A stretch of DNA of 21,291 bases from Intoshia linei (Eukaryota; Orthonectida; Rhopaluridae). The notes below the pieces were generated by a model. It was not told the origin of the DNA. It saw only the letters and a list, made by a program, of their open reading frames with translations, and ran no database searches. The stretch's first letter is position 1, and each line of letters opens with the position of its first letter. Where the stretch lies: positions 1-21,291 of the forward strand of contig LWCA01000655.1 in assembly GCA_001642005.1 (NCBI GenBank), given 5' to 3'. The position numbers were made by a program, and so were the translations under genes. Positions 1-9,941 of this stretch are shown piece by piece.

Positions 1-96
1 ATATTAAAAAAGCATATTCAGTTTTATTTATATTTTATACTGTGTTTAAATTCTTACGACCCCTTAACGGTCGCGACCCCGGGTTGAAAACCACTG
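1..96. mobile_element. hAT-type element end, running off the left edge
   Basis: Read on the minus strand from 96, the sequence begins CAGTGGTTTTCAACC and continues into a GC-rich subterminal stretch with GGGTCGCGACC. CAGTGGTT(C/T)TCAA is a common terminal inverted repeat of hAT (Charlie-like) elements. The other end would lie to the left of the window, so size and type cannot be determined. Confidence 0.55.
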
Positions 97-249
97 GTGT
101 AGACTGTAAACATTATTAACGTTTCAATTGATGATTGCATGTTAAAATAAAATATATGAAAAAACTGTAAAATAATAAATATGTGTAAAAAATTGTTATA
201 AAAAATAAAAATTTATATTATAACGCGGGTCGCATAATTGACACTCCTG
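97..249. mobile_element. Second hAT-like terminus joined to the hAT transposase remnant
   Basis: At 249, read on the minus strand, the sequence changes to CAGGAGTGTCAATTATGCG, which looks like a hAT inverted-repeat end of the CAGGGGTGTCAA type. It abruptly interrupts the hAT transposase reading frame just after its SNSSVSR motif. No matching opposite end is visible between 97 and 249; the rest of this stretch is plain AT-rich sequence. The likely explanation is a later insertion followed by loss of one end. Confidence 0.35.
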
Positions 250-544
250 GTCTTGACACTGATGAGTTACTCAGGGTCATTTGACGAGTAAATTCAGTTG
301 GATTTTTATTGATTAAAATCGAAATAGCTGGTAAAATTACAGTTTCTCCCAATGTGTGATGTTTAAAAGCTTTTGCTATAATTTTTGAAATTTCATAAGA
401 AGCTGTTAAACCTTTATCTTTTTTGATAACTTCATTATTGAAGATATTGTCCATTTTAATCGATTTAAAATTGTCACGTTGTTTTGTAAAATACTCTAGT
501 GATGGATTTTTTTCGTTGCCACAAAATTTATCTGTGGACCCCAA
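250..544 (-). pseudogene. hAT-family transposase remnant
   Basis: The minus strand keeps one open frame of about 95 codons resembling the N-terminal part of ZBED5/SCAND3/FAM200-like hAT transposases. The order is LEYFTKQRD, then ASYEISKIIAKAFKHHTLGE, then ILPAISIL, then the TLSNSSVSR motif that precedes the catalytic core in this group. There is no BED finger before it and no DDE or dimerisation domain after it. The frame is cut by another transposon end near position 249. On the other side lies a subterminal, non-coding part of the element, so no genuine start is visible. It is an inactive fragment. Confidence 0.7.
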
Positions 545-605
545 ATTTTTCTTGTGGACCCCCTAGATATGTAATTTCTCCTGTGGACCCTTTTGAGAAC
601 CACTG
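545..605. repeat. hAT terminal repeat with three GTGGACCC subterminal motifs
   Basis: GTGGACCC occurs three times (near 535, 553 and 582), followed by TTTTGAGAACCACTG ending at about 605. Read on the other strand this is CAGTGGTTCTCAAAA, a standard hAT terminal repeat. It is the 5' end of the element carrying the transposase remnant at 250-544. Short repeats near the end are typical transposase-binding sites in hAT elements. Confidence 0.6.
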
Positions 606-613
606 GTTTACAT

Positions 614-1244
614 TATGGAGTTCGGATTATTTGAAAATTTGAAAAACGGGTTATCGAATAATTCCGATTATTTTAACAACGATTATCCGATTAATCGGAA
701 TTTTAAATTTTTAACATAAAAACCAATAATTCTTACTTATAAAGTAATTTACAAAGTTATATCGTTTATATTGATTAAATTAATTAGAAACACTATCACC
801 GATAAGATTATACATATTTCCAAATATAAAATATTTTTTAACAATAATTTGTATGACCACATCAGATGAGAACGTAATTTATTTAAATCTACATTTATTC
901 AATGCCCATTTATAACAACATTTTAATGATTTTGAGGGAGATTTACGTCATATTTTACTGGATGAGTACTTTAAGGACCTTAGTGCAGTGGTAGCTACCA
1001 AAAATATATGTGCTGTGTATGGTAAAGATGTTTTAAATGACAGTAAATGTCAAAGATGGATTAAAAGATTTCTAGATGAAAACTACACTCTAATGGATTT
1101 CAATTATTCCTATTCATATATGACTTCAATGATATATTTATGAAATTTTTGAAAATCCGATTATTCGAAATATATTTCGATTATTTTTCTCCGATTATTG
1201 TAAGCAATTAACCGGGTTTTCGATTAATCGGATATCATTATCTA
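614..1244. mobile_element. Degenerate element with inverted ends around a mariner fragment
   Basis: The left part (about 614-700) and right part (about 1150-1244) are imperfect inverted copies built from CGGATTATTTGAAAA- and CCGATTAATCGAAAA-like motifs. The outer 24 positions match at about 17 by eye. An identical 8-bp word, GTTTACAT, flanks it at 606-613 and 1245-1252, as expected for a hAT-type target duplication. A mariner fragment lies inside. Either mariner inserted into this element, or the whole unit is a composite; both ends are badly decayed. Confidence 0.45.
916..1143 (+). pseudogene. Mariner-type transposase fragment (N-terminal HTH_48 domain)
   Basis: Reading from 916 to the TGA at 1141-1143, the frame carries the SETMAR/mariner-type first helix-turn-helix: LRHILLDEYFKDLSAVVATK, then NICAVYGKDVLNDSKCQRW, then IKRFLDENYTLMDF. 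These match the family pattern of (I)RH.LL.EF.KG...EA..NIC.VYG...V....CQ.WF.RF..G...L.D. The expected DEPRSGRP linker, second HTH and DD(D/E) catalytic domain are all absent. A stop (913-915) lies just upstream, and there is no start codon in register. It is a dead fragment. Confidence 0.75.
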
Positions 1245-1252
1245 GTTTACAT

Positions 1253-1746
1253 CATAATAATTGCATTATTTTATTATTATTTATCAGCTGTATTATTTTT
1301 AAATTTAGAACTATTTTCATATTCATCGTCATCATGACTGTTTTCATCGTGAAAATTGACTTTTTTGAGGTTGCGATTTATTATAATGTTTATGATTTAA
1401 AAAACTATCCCAGAATTTATTTTCATTTTATTTTTGATTTTTTAAAAAATATTTTGATAAAGGATAATTTCAGGTTTTGGCCGTAAAGATATAAGTTTTT
1501 GAAATTTATTGAAACTTTCATGGTATTAAAATCTGTATCAGAGTATTTTTTTAATTTTTGGTCTTGTTTGATTTTGTAAAAAAAAGGATAATTGGGATTT
1601 TTGACCTTGAACGACTTATTTTCTGAAAATGCAATATAAAATTTGCAACAATCAAAATTCAAAACAAATCACGATTTATAAACAATGTTCACTTGAACAT
1701 ATTCTATTATCGAATACTTATTCTAATGCATAATTTAGATTTACAG
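1253..1746. other. Gene-free stretch with partial R1 repeat, probably intron
   Basis: There is no coding exon here. From about 1403 to 1625 the plus strand resembles the 3' half of the R1 repeat (compare 7305-7515): a run like GGTTTTGGCC-TAAAGATATAA, then ATTAAAATCTGTATCAGAGTAT, then TTTTTGACCTTGA, each with small changes. The rest is AT-rich. Because the ferrochelatase exon at 1747 follows a TTTACAG acceptor and lacks the protein's N-terminus, this stretch is most likely the end of an intron that starts left of the window. Confidence 0.5.
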
Positions 1747-4040
1747 GTTCATTGCTTGCAAAAATAAAATTAAAGAAAGCTGAAAAACGTTACGCTGAAA
1801 TCGGTGGTAGTCCCATCTATGAAATAACTAAATCTCAAGGATTAGCAATGGAAAATTTAATAAATAGACAAGATTGTAAATTTTATACTGCATTTCGCTA
1901 TGTTCATCCTAGATTGGAACATACACTTGCCGAAATGAAAAAGTAACAAATTTATATACAGATTACAGATTTCATATACAGAATCATACAAAGTTAAATG
2001 TTATATTGTGTACAATAGGGCTATTCCAATTTGGACTTTTTTTTGAAATTTAAGAAATGCATATATAGATAATAATCTTTATTTAATTTGCTCCAGAATG
2101 ATATACATTTTTTTATTTTCGTCACAAAAAAACTCACACGGCTTTACCTATTTCTATTTTTTTAACATTTTGCCCCCGGTAGTTTCCATAATAATATATA
2201 ATTAATAATATAATTTAATAACATAGATTATGTGACACTAATCATATTAATTAAAAAAATTAATAAAAAATCGTTTATTTTAGACACAGTTCACGGATAA
2301 ACTTTTCGTCATTTTTAAAAAACATATAATTTCAAAAAAGACATGAATTTATTGAATTTCTGCATATGTCATTTTATATGAGAAAAATGGAATAGCCCTA
2401 GTGTACAATTGAGGTGTTTTGATTTTTTGTATAAAGAAAATTTTAATTGTATTGTTGATACAATAAATATAACGCATGATATATTTTTTTGTTACAGTCA
2501 AAACATTTAAAAATGTATAAGTAAATATTGCACTTACACGTACAAGCGAGATATTAGGTATAGTAGTTTTTATAATTTAAACTTTAGTTTAGGGATGGAA
2601 TAACTGACGCAATAGCTTTTTCTCAATATCCACAATATTCATGCACTACAACAGGTAGCAGTTTAAATGAAATTGCAGATTTTTATAAAACTAAACCATC
2701 CAAAATTAAATGGTCTGCAATTGACACGTGGAGTATTAATAAACACTTTATTTCCGCCTGGAGTGATATTATCAAAAATCATTTACTGCAATTTGATTCA
2801 GCAGTGAGATCCGAAGTTCATTTGATATTTTCGGCTCATTCTTTACCTATTAATGTAAATTTAATTTCTTGTTTTATACATGTACTGAATTTTATGAAGT
2901 AATTTAAAAGCAAAATCTTTACATAAAACAGCAATGGTTTAAGACAAGGATGGGAAACATACGACCCGCTAACTGATTTCATCCGGCTCGCATAATTTTT
3001 TTAAACATTTTTCTACACTTATAGATTGTATTTTTATTTTTTTATTTATATTATAATTATTAGTTAAATTTTTAATGTGTCCGACCCGTAACTATCATAA
3101 GGTTGCCCATCCTGTTTGAGAATAGCTGATCTTTAGATTGGAATGTTTTTACTTTTCTATATTTTAGTGTATTCTGAAAGGTGATCCATATTATAATCAA
3201 GTTTCAGCTACCGTTTACAATATAATGCAAAAACTTGGATTCAAAAACAAATTTAATTTATCGTGGCAATCAAAGGAAGGACCACTGAAATGGTTGGCTC
3301 CATCTACTGTTAATATTGTCAAAAATTTGCATTCTTTACCTTCAGTGAAATATATTTCCATTATACCCATTTCTTTTGTAAATGATCACATTGAAACGTT
3401 GCACGAACTTGATATAGAAATTGTTGAACATTATAATAAAAAGGTATTTTAATAATAATGATAAGTTTGCATTATAAGTTTAATGATAAAAGGGTAGCTA
3501 TAGGGATTCTTATAGACCCCTGTATTCTAAGAAAGATAAGGTCAATTGGGGTCAGCGTAAAATGAAAAAAATTTTAAAGAATCATGGACCACGAAAATAA
3601 TTTTCTTTGGTGTGTAATATTTAAATGAAATGTGTTTAAATACTTTATTATTTTTTATAGTTCAATAACCAGAAATCTTTAACGATTCCCGGGTTGACGA
3701 GGATGGCATTTTTATCAAAATAGATAATTCTATCATAATACATTGTATATTCATTTTATTAAAATTTGTTTGTTTAGTCTGCAGATCCACGACTTTTTCG
3801 GGTACCATCGTTGAATACCGACAAAAATTTTATTCGCGTATTTTTATGTCAATTTTTAGTTTTATTTTGATTTAGGCCATTTCCGAAATAGTAACTAATC
3901 ATATAGAGCAAAGATCAAACAAAAATAAAGTGTATGAATCATTATCCAATTATCACATTTGCATTGACTGCAAAAACCCAAGGTGTTATCACAGAATGAA
4001 ATTTTTTTCTACTCACCTTAAAAAAATTTGTGAAAATTGA
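1747..4040 (+). CDS. FECH: Ferrochelatase, 5' partial, five exons visible
   Basis: Ferrochelatase inserts Fe2+ into protoporphyrin IX, the last step of heme synthesis, at the inner mitochondrial membrane. Exons are 1747-1942, 2593-2854, 3168-3443, 3778-3837 and 3876-4040 (TGA); all four junctions have GT..AG borders and keep frame. Landmarks in order: IGGSPIYEIT and FRYVHP (exon 1); YPQYSCTTTGSSLNEI, KWSAIDTW and FSAHSLP with the active-site His (exon 2); GDPYYNQVSATV, WQSKEGPLKWL and NDHIETLHELDIE with the conserved Asp-His-x-Glu (exon 3); CIDCKNPRC at the C-terminus (exon 5). The Cys in QYSC plus CxxCxxxxC supply all four [2Fe-2S] ligands of animal enzymes. About 318 residues are visible; the first 50 or so mature residues and the targeting peptide lie upstream. 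Oddity: the usual GGGSP is GGSP, one glycine short. Introns 1 and 2 carry MITEs; intron 4 is 38 bp. An AATAAA lies at 4077. Confidence 0.94.
2016..2400. mobile_element. 385-bp MITE in ferrochelatase intron 1, perfect 8-bp target duplication
   Basis: The left end starts TAGGGCTATTCCA and the right end is its exact inverse, TGGAATAGCCCTA, giving 13 perfect bases with similarity continuing inward. GTGTACAA flanks it on both sides (2008-2015 and 2401-2408), an 8-bp duplication typical of hAT superfamily insertions. The interior is AT-rich and non-coding. It sits wholly inside the 650-bp intron between the first two visible ferrochelatase exons, so it should be removed by splicing. Confidence 0.85.
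2945..3113. mobile_element. About 169-bp hAT-like MITE in ferrochelatase intron 2
   Basis: The left end reads CAAGGATGGGAAACATACGA and the right end, inverted, CAGGATGGGCAACCTTATGA: similar ends of about 20 bp. GTTTAAGA (2937-2944) and GTTTGAGA (3114-3121) flank it and match at 7 of 8 positions, consistent with an aged hAT target duplication. The CGACCCG motif near both ends is a subterminal repeat. It occupies more than half of the 313-bp intron 2. Confidence 0.65.
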
Positions 4041-4179
4041 ATATCAAAATTTATTGACAGTTTTGTTTTGACATTAAATAAAAATTAAATGTTTTGTTTT
4101 GTTGTAAATTTGTATTTAATAATATTGTTTTTATTATTTTAAATGTTTATTGTATCATGGTTATAAAGAATACTAAAAT
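4041..4179 (+). promoter_or_regulatory. 139-bp gap between ferrochelatase stop and CFAP119 start
   Basis: An AATAAA at 4077-4082 lies 37 nt after the ferrochelatase stop and is the likely poly(A) signal. Only about 100 bp remain before the CFAP119-like ATG at 4180, and they contain no recognisable promoter element beyond AT-rich runs. Either the promoter is very compact or the two genes are co-transcribed; the sequence alone cannot decide. Confidence 0.4.
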
Positions 4180-6693
4180 ATGGAAATTATTTTGGTAATT
4201 TTTTAAATTGTATATTTACTGTTTTAATTTAATTAATACAACATTTAAATAGCCTAGAGACCACCAACCCAAAATTTTATTATGGAAGTATGTTGATTTA
4301 CAATGTGCTGATAAACTGATTCAAAAAACTACAACAGATCAAATTCATAGGTAAAATATCATTTTGTCAATTTACTTGATTTCTTTCAAATTTTAAATAT
4401 GCGAGAAAAAATGATATTTAATTCAGTGGTTTCCTAACTCGTTATCTGCCCATTTTGTGAACACCCAATAAAAATTATTCCACTAATAAAAAAAATGCAG
4501 TATTATTACTGGAAACGAAACAATTACGCATTAACGGTCTACGTATTTTTCAAATGTAAAAAATTCTACCAAATACAGCACCTTATTTTAGACGTAAATA
4601 TATATTATAAACTTGAATTATTTAAAATTACTAATACATTAAAAATACTGACTACTTAAAGTAAAGATTTTCATATTGGACCTCATACTCATACCTCATA
4701 CTATATCCATATTGGGCGTCTACTTAAATCCAACCATTTATACTAAAAATCAAAATTGGAATAAACGGTAACACACACAAATAAATATTGCAAAGAATAT
4801 TATATAATCAAGGATTATAATAGTAATGTATTGTACCCAATTTTAGTAGATGTTTAAAACGACGTTTAAAAGTATAAAAATTTAAAAATAAATAATTTGT
4901 ATATTTACTCAAAGGGCCACCAAAGTTATTCTGTAGGCCACTGGTTGCTGATCCCTGCCTAAAGGGTTGGTAAATTTTGGTTAAAGTAAAAATGGTTAGA
5001 TTTAAGAATATTCACTTCTATATATTTGTGGATATTATAGATTACTGGACCCGATAGTTTATCAATACTGCAGATATTTAGAATCCGAATCGAAAGAAAA
5101 TTTTCCAATTTTAAAAGATTTACTCTATTATGCTGTACAGTTTGCAAAAAATCAAAAATATACCGCTGCAAAATTGAGCACAGTATTTTTTATGATAACA
5201 ATGGAATGTTAATCGGTTTCATGGATTGACGAATAATAGTCTACATAAGAGACTCTTAAACTTTTTAGTTATAAAATTAAAACAAAAATAAATGTATGCT
5301 TTCCTCGTGTGACCTTAAATACAATTATATTTAATGAAAACCTGGATCCTTTTATCAAAATCTGATGATTAATTAATTAATTTTTTTAGTTGATCAATAT
5401 AATTATCGAGTGTCACAATGTTGCCACAGGTTTATTTATATTGAAATGACGTTAATTAAAAGTATATTGGTGGTTCTCAAAAGTTCGTAAAATTTAAATA
5501 TAATGCTTTAGTCGGGTGTATCAATTTATCGGTATATTTACTGTTAACCCTACACTACGTAATACTGGTTGTTTAATTGATCAGTATGAAATTAAGTCAT
5601 TCTAAACATGAATTTTAAAATTATCCATACCCGAGATGAAGTTGTTTGTTAAAAAAACTCAATTTTTTGATAATCGTAATAAATGTATTCTAATTCACCA
5701 ATAGTTATAAAGCTATAAAAATTCACCAAATCCCTAATTTGTGAACCACTTATAACTTGCAGGTTTCACGACACAAAATTTTAGAGACTTATTTTGACAA
5801 TACAAATAATGTTGTTAAATATATAAATGAATTGTTACTTTGCCATTCCATTAAGGTAAAAGAACTATAGCGAAATTCAATTTAATTTTTTAGAGACCTC
5901 CATTTTGCATTGATTTGTATAGCCAGCAAGAAATATTGGATATTAGTACTTATATAATGAATTCTTATATTAGAAATATCAAGCTATATAAATACGTTTT
6001 TACGAAAATGGTAATTTTAAAATGTTATTCTAATCAGTAAATATTCAATATCACATTAATATTAGATTCGATTGGATTTGTCAATTACCTATCTAAATGA
6101 TAACATCCGTTATGAAACTTTTGGTAAATTTTTATGATTAATTTGCGAGTACTGTAATTATGAAATTATTATTATTATTAAAATCAATATTTTAATTATT
6201 TATAATTCAGTTATTATCGAAAAGCAATGTATATTTTGCATCCTAGATTTTCCGTTGTATAAAATTTTTGTATTATTTTATATATTAAATTTTATAGAAA
6301 TTTCAAAAAACGAATTATCGAGCACGCAAATTGATGATGAAATGTCTGTGTCTGATTTAACTGAAAAAGGTATTAAAACGATTAATTTGAAAATATTAAA
6401 TATCTTATTTTAAAATATTATATAATTTTATAAATTTATAACAGATAGTAAAGCTAGTAAAATGGAAAGTGAAAATCAAGGTTTTAAATAATGTCTCTAA
6501 ATTAATGTAATATTAAGAAATAATTACAAATTCGGATGATATAAAGCTAAATACCATGGTGGACACATTAATACAATCTGAAATGAAGCGCCTCAATTTA
6601 ATAATAGAAGATAAAGTTAAACATTATGAAGCAAAAATGCAAGAACTTATCAAAGGAAAACCACGAAACAGTTCAAAAAAAAATAAAAAGTAA
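4180..6693 (+). CDS. CFAP119: CFAP119/CCDC189-like ciliary protein with C1a-32 (CLAMP) domain
   Basis: Family members (Chlamydomonas FAP119/C1a-32) belong to the C1a projection of the ciliary central pair. Exons by phase: 4180-4194 (ATG, in-frame stop upstream at 4174), 4253-4350, 5041-5182 (or 5207), 5763-5855, 5894-6010, 6066-6123, 6298-6369, 6445-6480 and 6518-6693 (TAA). Domain signature: YINELLLCHSIK, RPPFCIDLYS, IMNSYIRNIKLYKYVFTKM and IRLDLSITYL, matching the family pattern of KELLLCHS..RPPFSI.LF...Y..NTYFRH.KLYKYVFTP..RLDLSLTY. The C-terminus is acidic (DDEMSVSDL), then a probable coiled coil (MVDTLIQSEMKRLNLIIEDK) and a lysine-rich tail. About 275 residues. Introns are 58, 690, 580, 38, 55, 174, 75 and 37 bp; exon 8 is only 36 nt. 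The exon 3/4 junction is uncertain: donor 5183 keeps frame, but donor 5208 keeps eight family-like residues and then needs another exon. AATAAA at 6709. Confidence 0.75.
4424..4957. mobile_element. Two hAT-like ends inside CFAP119 intron 2
   Basis: CAGTGGTTTCCTAAC begins at 4424. Read inverted from 4957 the sequence is CAGGGATCAGCAACCAGTGG. Both resemble hAT terminal repeats facing each other across about 530 bp of AT-rich, non-coding sequence. The ends match each other only moderately and no 8-bp target duplication is visible, so this may be one decayed element or two fragments. It lies inside the 690-bp intron 4351-5040. Confidence 0.4.
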
Positions 6694-6956
6694 AATTGTT
6701 TATTTAAAAATAAAAATTACAGATTCATTTCTGATATATAATTACAATTTATCAAGTCGGTTCATTATAGTATTGAAAAAATCTCCTATTTTGAATAGTA
6801 TTTCTTATAGTCATTCCAGTCTAAATATAATTGCAATTATACTTATAGACATTAGGGATGTGGATTTTTCACTTTTTAAAGAAAATACAAAAGTACACCC
6901 ACGTACGATAAAGAGAGGGTTAAATACTACACAATCTGAAAAAATAATTCAAAAAA

Positions 6957-7545
6957 ATTTCTTTATTGAAAATGTGTAGACGTCCAATGCACATTTTTTT
7001 TGAATTTGTAGGATCATAATTTACATTTTCAATTTTTATTTTAATCGAAATATTTGAAAAATATTGGTTAAAATATATTAAAAGTATTTTTCACCCGAGA
7101 ATACGTAGATTTCTGCGGTTGAAATGTAGTATTTATATCAACTGGAATAAGCTCTATCAGAAAAATTTTTTTTTAATTTTCGGACAATTAATTATTTCAC
7201 AATTATTATTTTAATAAAATATTTCGGAAAAAAAATATATAAATACTAAAATGCTTTTTTCACCATGAAGGAGTCACTTATTCAGATTGAAATTTTTTGA
7301 AATTCTAGGGCTGTTTTTATTAAAACAAAGAGGGGTAATTTGTGGTTTTGGCCCTGAAGATATATTTTTTTTAAATTTAAACTATGATAATATTTATGAT
7401 TTTAAAATCCGTATCAAAGTATACATTTTATTATATTCTCGAACTCGTTTGATTTAAAAAAAAATTAAAATTAGGCTTTTTGACCTGTAAGATGTGAGTT
7501 TGGGAGGTTGAAATTTATTTTTCTAACACCCCCCATTTTATTTCG
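6957..7545 (+). repeat. R1 dispersed repeat, copy C
   Basis: From about 6957 (TTTCTTTATTG) the sequence closely follows the copy at 14810-15410: ATGTGTAGACGTCCAATGCACA, then ATCGAAATATTTGAAAAATATTGGTT, TTTTTCACCCGAGAAT, ACTGGAATAAGCTCTATCAGA, ATGCTTTTTTCACCATGAAG, TTCTAGGGCTGTTTTTATTAAAA, GGTTTTGGCCCTGAAGATAT, GACCTGTAAGATGTGAGTTTGGGAGG and TTCTAACACCC at the end (each quoted in part). It starts about 260 bp after the CFAP119 stop. No open frame persists across copies. Confidence 0.75.
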
Positions 7546-9619
7546 TCTGATTTATTGTTTTGTAATACATACAAACTAAGATAGCTCGGCCGATGACTGA
7601 CGTTTTCATCTCCAATTTTTTTTAATAAATTAAAATTTTAATATTGAACCCTTTGATAAAGTCATAAAAGTCCTGAGATGAATATAATTGAAAATAAAAT
7701 ATAAAATCTAGGTTTGGCAAATTAATAACTAGATTAAATTAAATTTTGACAAGCCAAATAAAAAAATTAAATGTTTTTCATCAATTTTTGGGGTGTCCCT
7801 TTTAAAAAAGTCAATAATCCAATTCATTATGAAGTATACATGATATTTTGGTAATTTTACAATTTATTATGCCCTAATTAACCCCCTAAACCAGGACTGA
7901 CATCTCATGGATCTCATGGGCATATGGGATCTATGTAAAAATTGAGAATTTAGAATAATGAGTACAATTTGGTTTGAAATTTTTTTAAATATTATAATAT
8001 CTCGCTGCATCATATCATGCTAATTATTAGCAGTAAAATGTATTATTCACATTCAATTATCTCGTTACGGCATGTGAATTTATTTTGACACTTTTTTACA
8101 AAGTGAATTTTACAAACATGATGATTAATATTTCCAATATCGTATGCATGCGTTAATATAATGCTTCAAATGTTAATGAATTACAATTAAAAATTTTAAT
8201 ATTGAAATAAATTGAAAAAATATAGTTAAATCAATAAAAATTTTAAAAAAATTCATAAATATTAGTTACGATGAGTGATAAATTGTTCAAAAATTTAGAG
8301 ACATTGCCCGAAGATTTTTTAAATAGCTGTAAAGTGTTAATAAATGAAAATTGAAGGTATTCAAATTGCTCATCGGGTGGTAGGGTGTACTTTTGATATT
8401 AAAATTTTAATTTACCAACAAATTTAGCAATGTTTTTTAAGGGTGTAATGATTAGACATGAATATTTAAATAATTACTCTTTGAACTGATCTTCTAATAA
8501 TAGTTTTTCTTCTTCTAATCTAAATACAGTACATGTTAAAACAAATATTTCATTATTATATATCCTTAACTCAGTGGTTCCCGATGGGAGTCACTGGACC
8601 TCTTATAGTCTAAAACTATAAAATCCTAAAAATTCATCGCTGTAATCATTTATATAGAACAGTGGTTTAAACTTAAATTTAGTCTTAAATTTAAAACTCA
8701 ACGGAACCCTATTGTAACAAAAATTATATTTAACTTCTATGCAGAACCGAACTTCTATTATACCTCTATGATGCCTCTATTATACAAAAATTTATTCGAA
8801 CCCCGAATAGGGTTTCGGGTACAGTAGGTCGGCATTGCCCCTTTGGACATTTTAAAAAATCTAAATCAGTTACTAGTCAAAAGTGATTCGATAATAGTTA
8901 AATGCGATTAGGTCAAGTTGTGGGATCCCATTAATCATGTCTTTTTATTCAGATTTTAAATTTTCAGTAAAAGAGTGTGCCATGCAAAGTGTGCCGAGGC
9001 CATATCAAAAAGCAAAACTAGGCCCAAACAAATTTGTATATACAGTGTTAATGCCATATAGTCCTCTCATACCACCTCTCCACGGGTCTTGACTCCACAC
9101 TGACGAGTTTTAATTTGAGTGTTTAAATTTGACGCATAAAATAGTTTGATATTTAAGAATACAAGTATACTTTTTTAAAGATTCAATTTGAAAAAAGGAG
9201 GTCAATTTTACAAATTTTTTGTCCAGGTCCCTTGAAAAGGTGATTCGGTAATGTACATTCGACACTGCCATCGATACTTACAATTCGTAGTTATGATTTT
9301 CAATTTAATTTAACTTTAAATTAACATATTTTTGTTAAAACACTAAAATGTGTTTTTGGCGGGAAAATGGTAAATTTCTGAGGTTAAAAAAAATTCTAAA
9401 AAACGCCCCTTAAAATTTGGTTTACAAAAATTTCTAAAAAAAACCCCTTTATAGTGTGGTTAAAAAAAAATTTCTAAAACCCAAAATTAAACTAAAATAT
9501 AAATCAAAGTTTTACACATTCTACGACTAACCCATAGAATGTGTACATTTCACAGTTTTACACATTCTATGCAACATATACTCATATAACATACATTAAA
9601 ATATTATAATGTATATTAT
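7546..9619. other. Gene-free AT-rich intergenic stretch
   Basis: No recognisable gene or RNA was found on either strand. A hAT-like end, CAGTGGTTCCCGATGGG, starts at 8572 without a visible partner. Small imperfect palindromes occur (for example around 8800, GAACCCCGAATAGGGTTTCG). A 27-codon ATG frame at 8271-8354 has no recognised relatives. The rest is A/T runs and degraded repeat-like sequence. Confidence 0.5.
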
Positions 9620-9941
9620 CAGAGGCGGATTCAAGAGGTGCAGAAGGTGCAGTTTCACCCCTAAATTTTTAATTAATGTTTTGTAAAATAACTGAAAAAG
9701 GTTTTATTTTATTATAACAAAATAGATGGCGCATAGCATTACATTTTTTTTATTTTTGCGAAAAAATACAAATTTGAAAACTATTGTATAACTATTTAAA
9801 TGAAAAAAAGAGACACTTTAAAATCAAACTACACGCCTTGATATTAAAAGAGACGCCCTAAATTTTTTTTGCCTTCGACGAAGTTAAATATATTGCTCGC
9901 TTCGCTCGCACCCCATTAACTAGCCTCTTGGATCCGCCCTG
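9620..9941. mobile_element. 322-bp MITE-like element with CAG(A)GGCGGAT ends
   Basis: The left end is CAGAGGCGGATTCAAGAGG. The right end, inverted, is CAGGGCGGATCCAAGAGG, so about 18 bases match with one gap and one change. ATTAT flanks both sides (9615-9619 and 9942-9946), a possible 5-bp target duplication, though such a short AT-rich word could arise by chance. Near the right end is a GC-richer motif with CTCGCTTCGCTCGC. No coding capacity. It lies about 340 bp past the 3' end of the ADAM10-like gene. Confidence 0.6.

Noticed and set aside
1423-1662. Minus-strand frame of 79 codons rich in Lys and Phe.
   Set aside because: It overlaps an R1 repeat fragment whose other copies have no frame; composition reflects AT-rich DNA.
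4959-5171. Minus-strand frame of 70 codons.
   Set aside because: It is antisense to CFAP119 exon 3, which fits the family and the splice phases.
6694-6979. Open plus-strand frame following the CFAP119 stop.
   Set aside because: It is in a different frame from the CFAP119 last exon, has no recognisable motif, and its end is R1 repeat.
8271-8354. ATG frame of 27 codons (MSDKLFKNLETLPEDF...).
   Set aside because: It reads naturally, but no in-phase donor, following exon or homolog could be supported.
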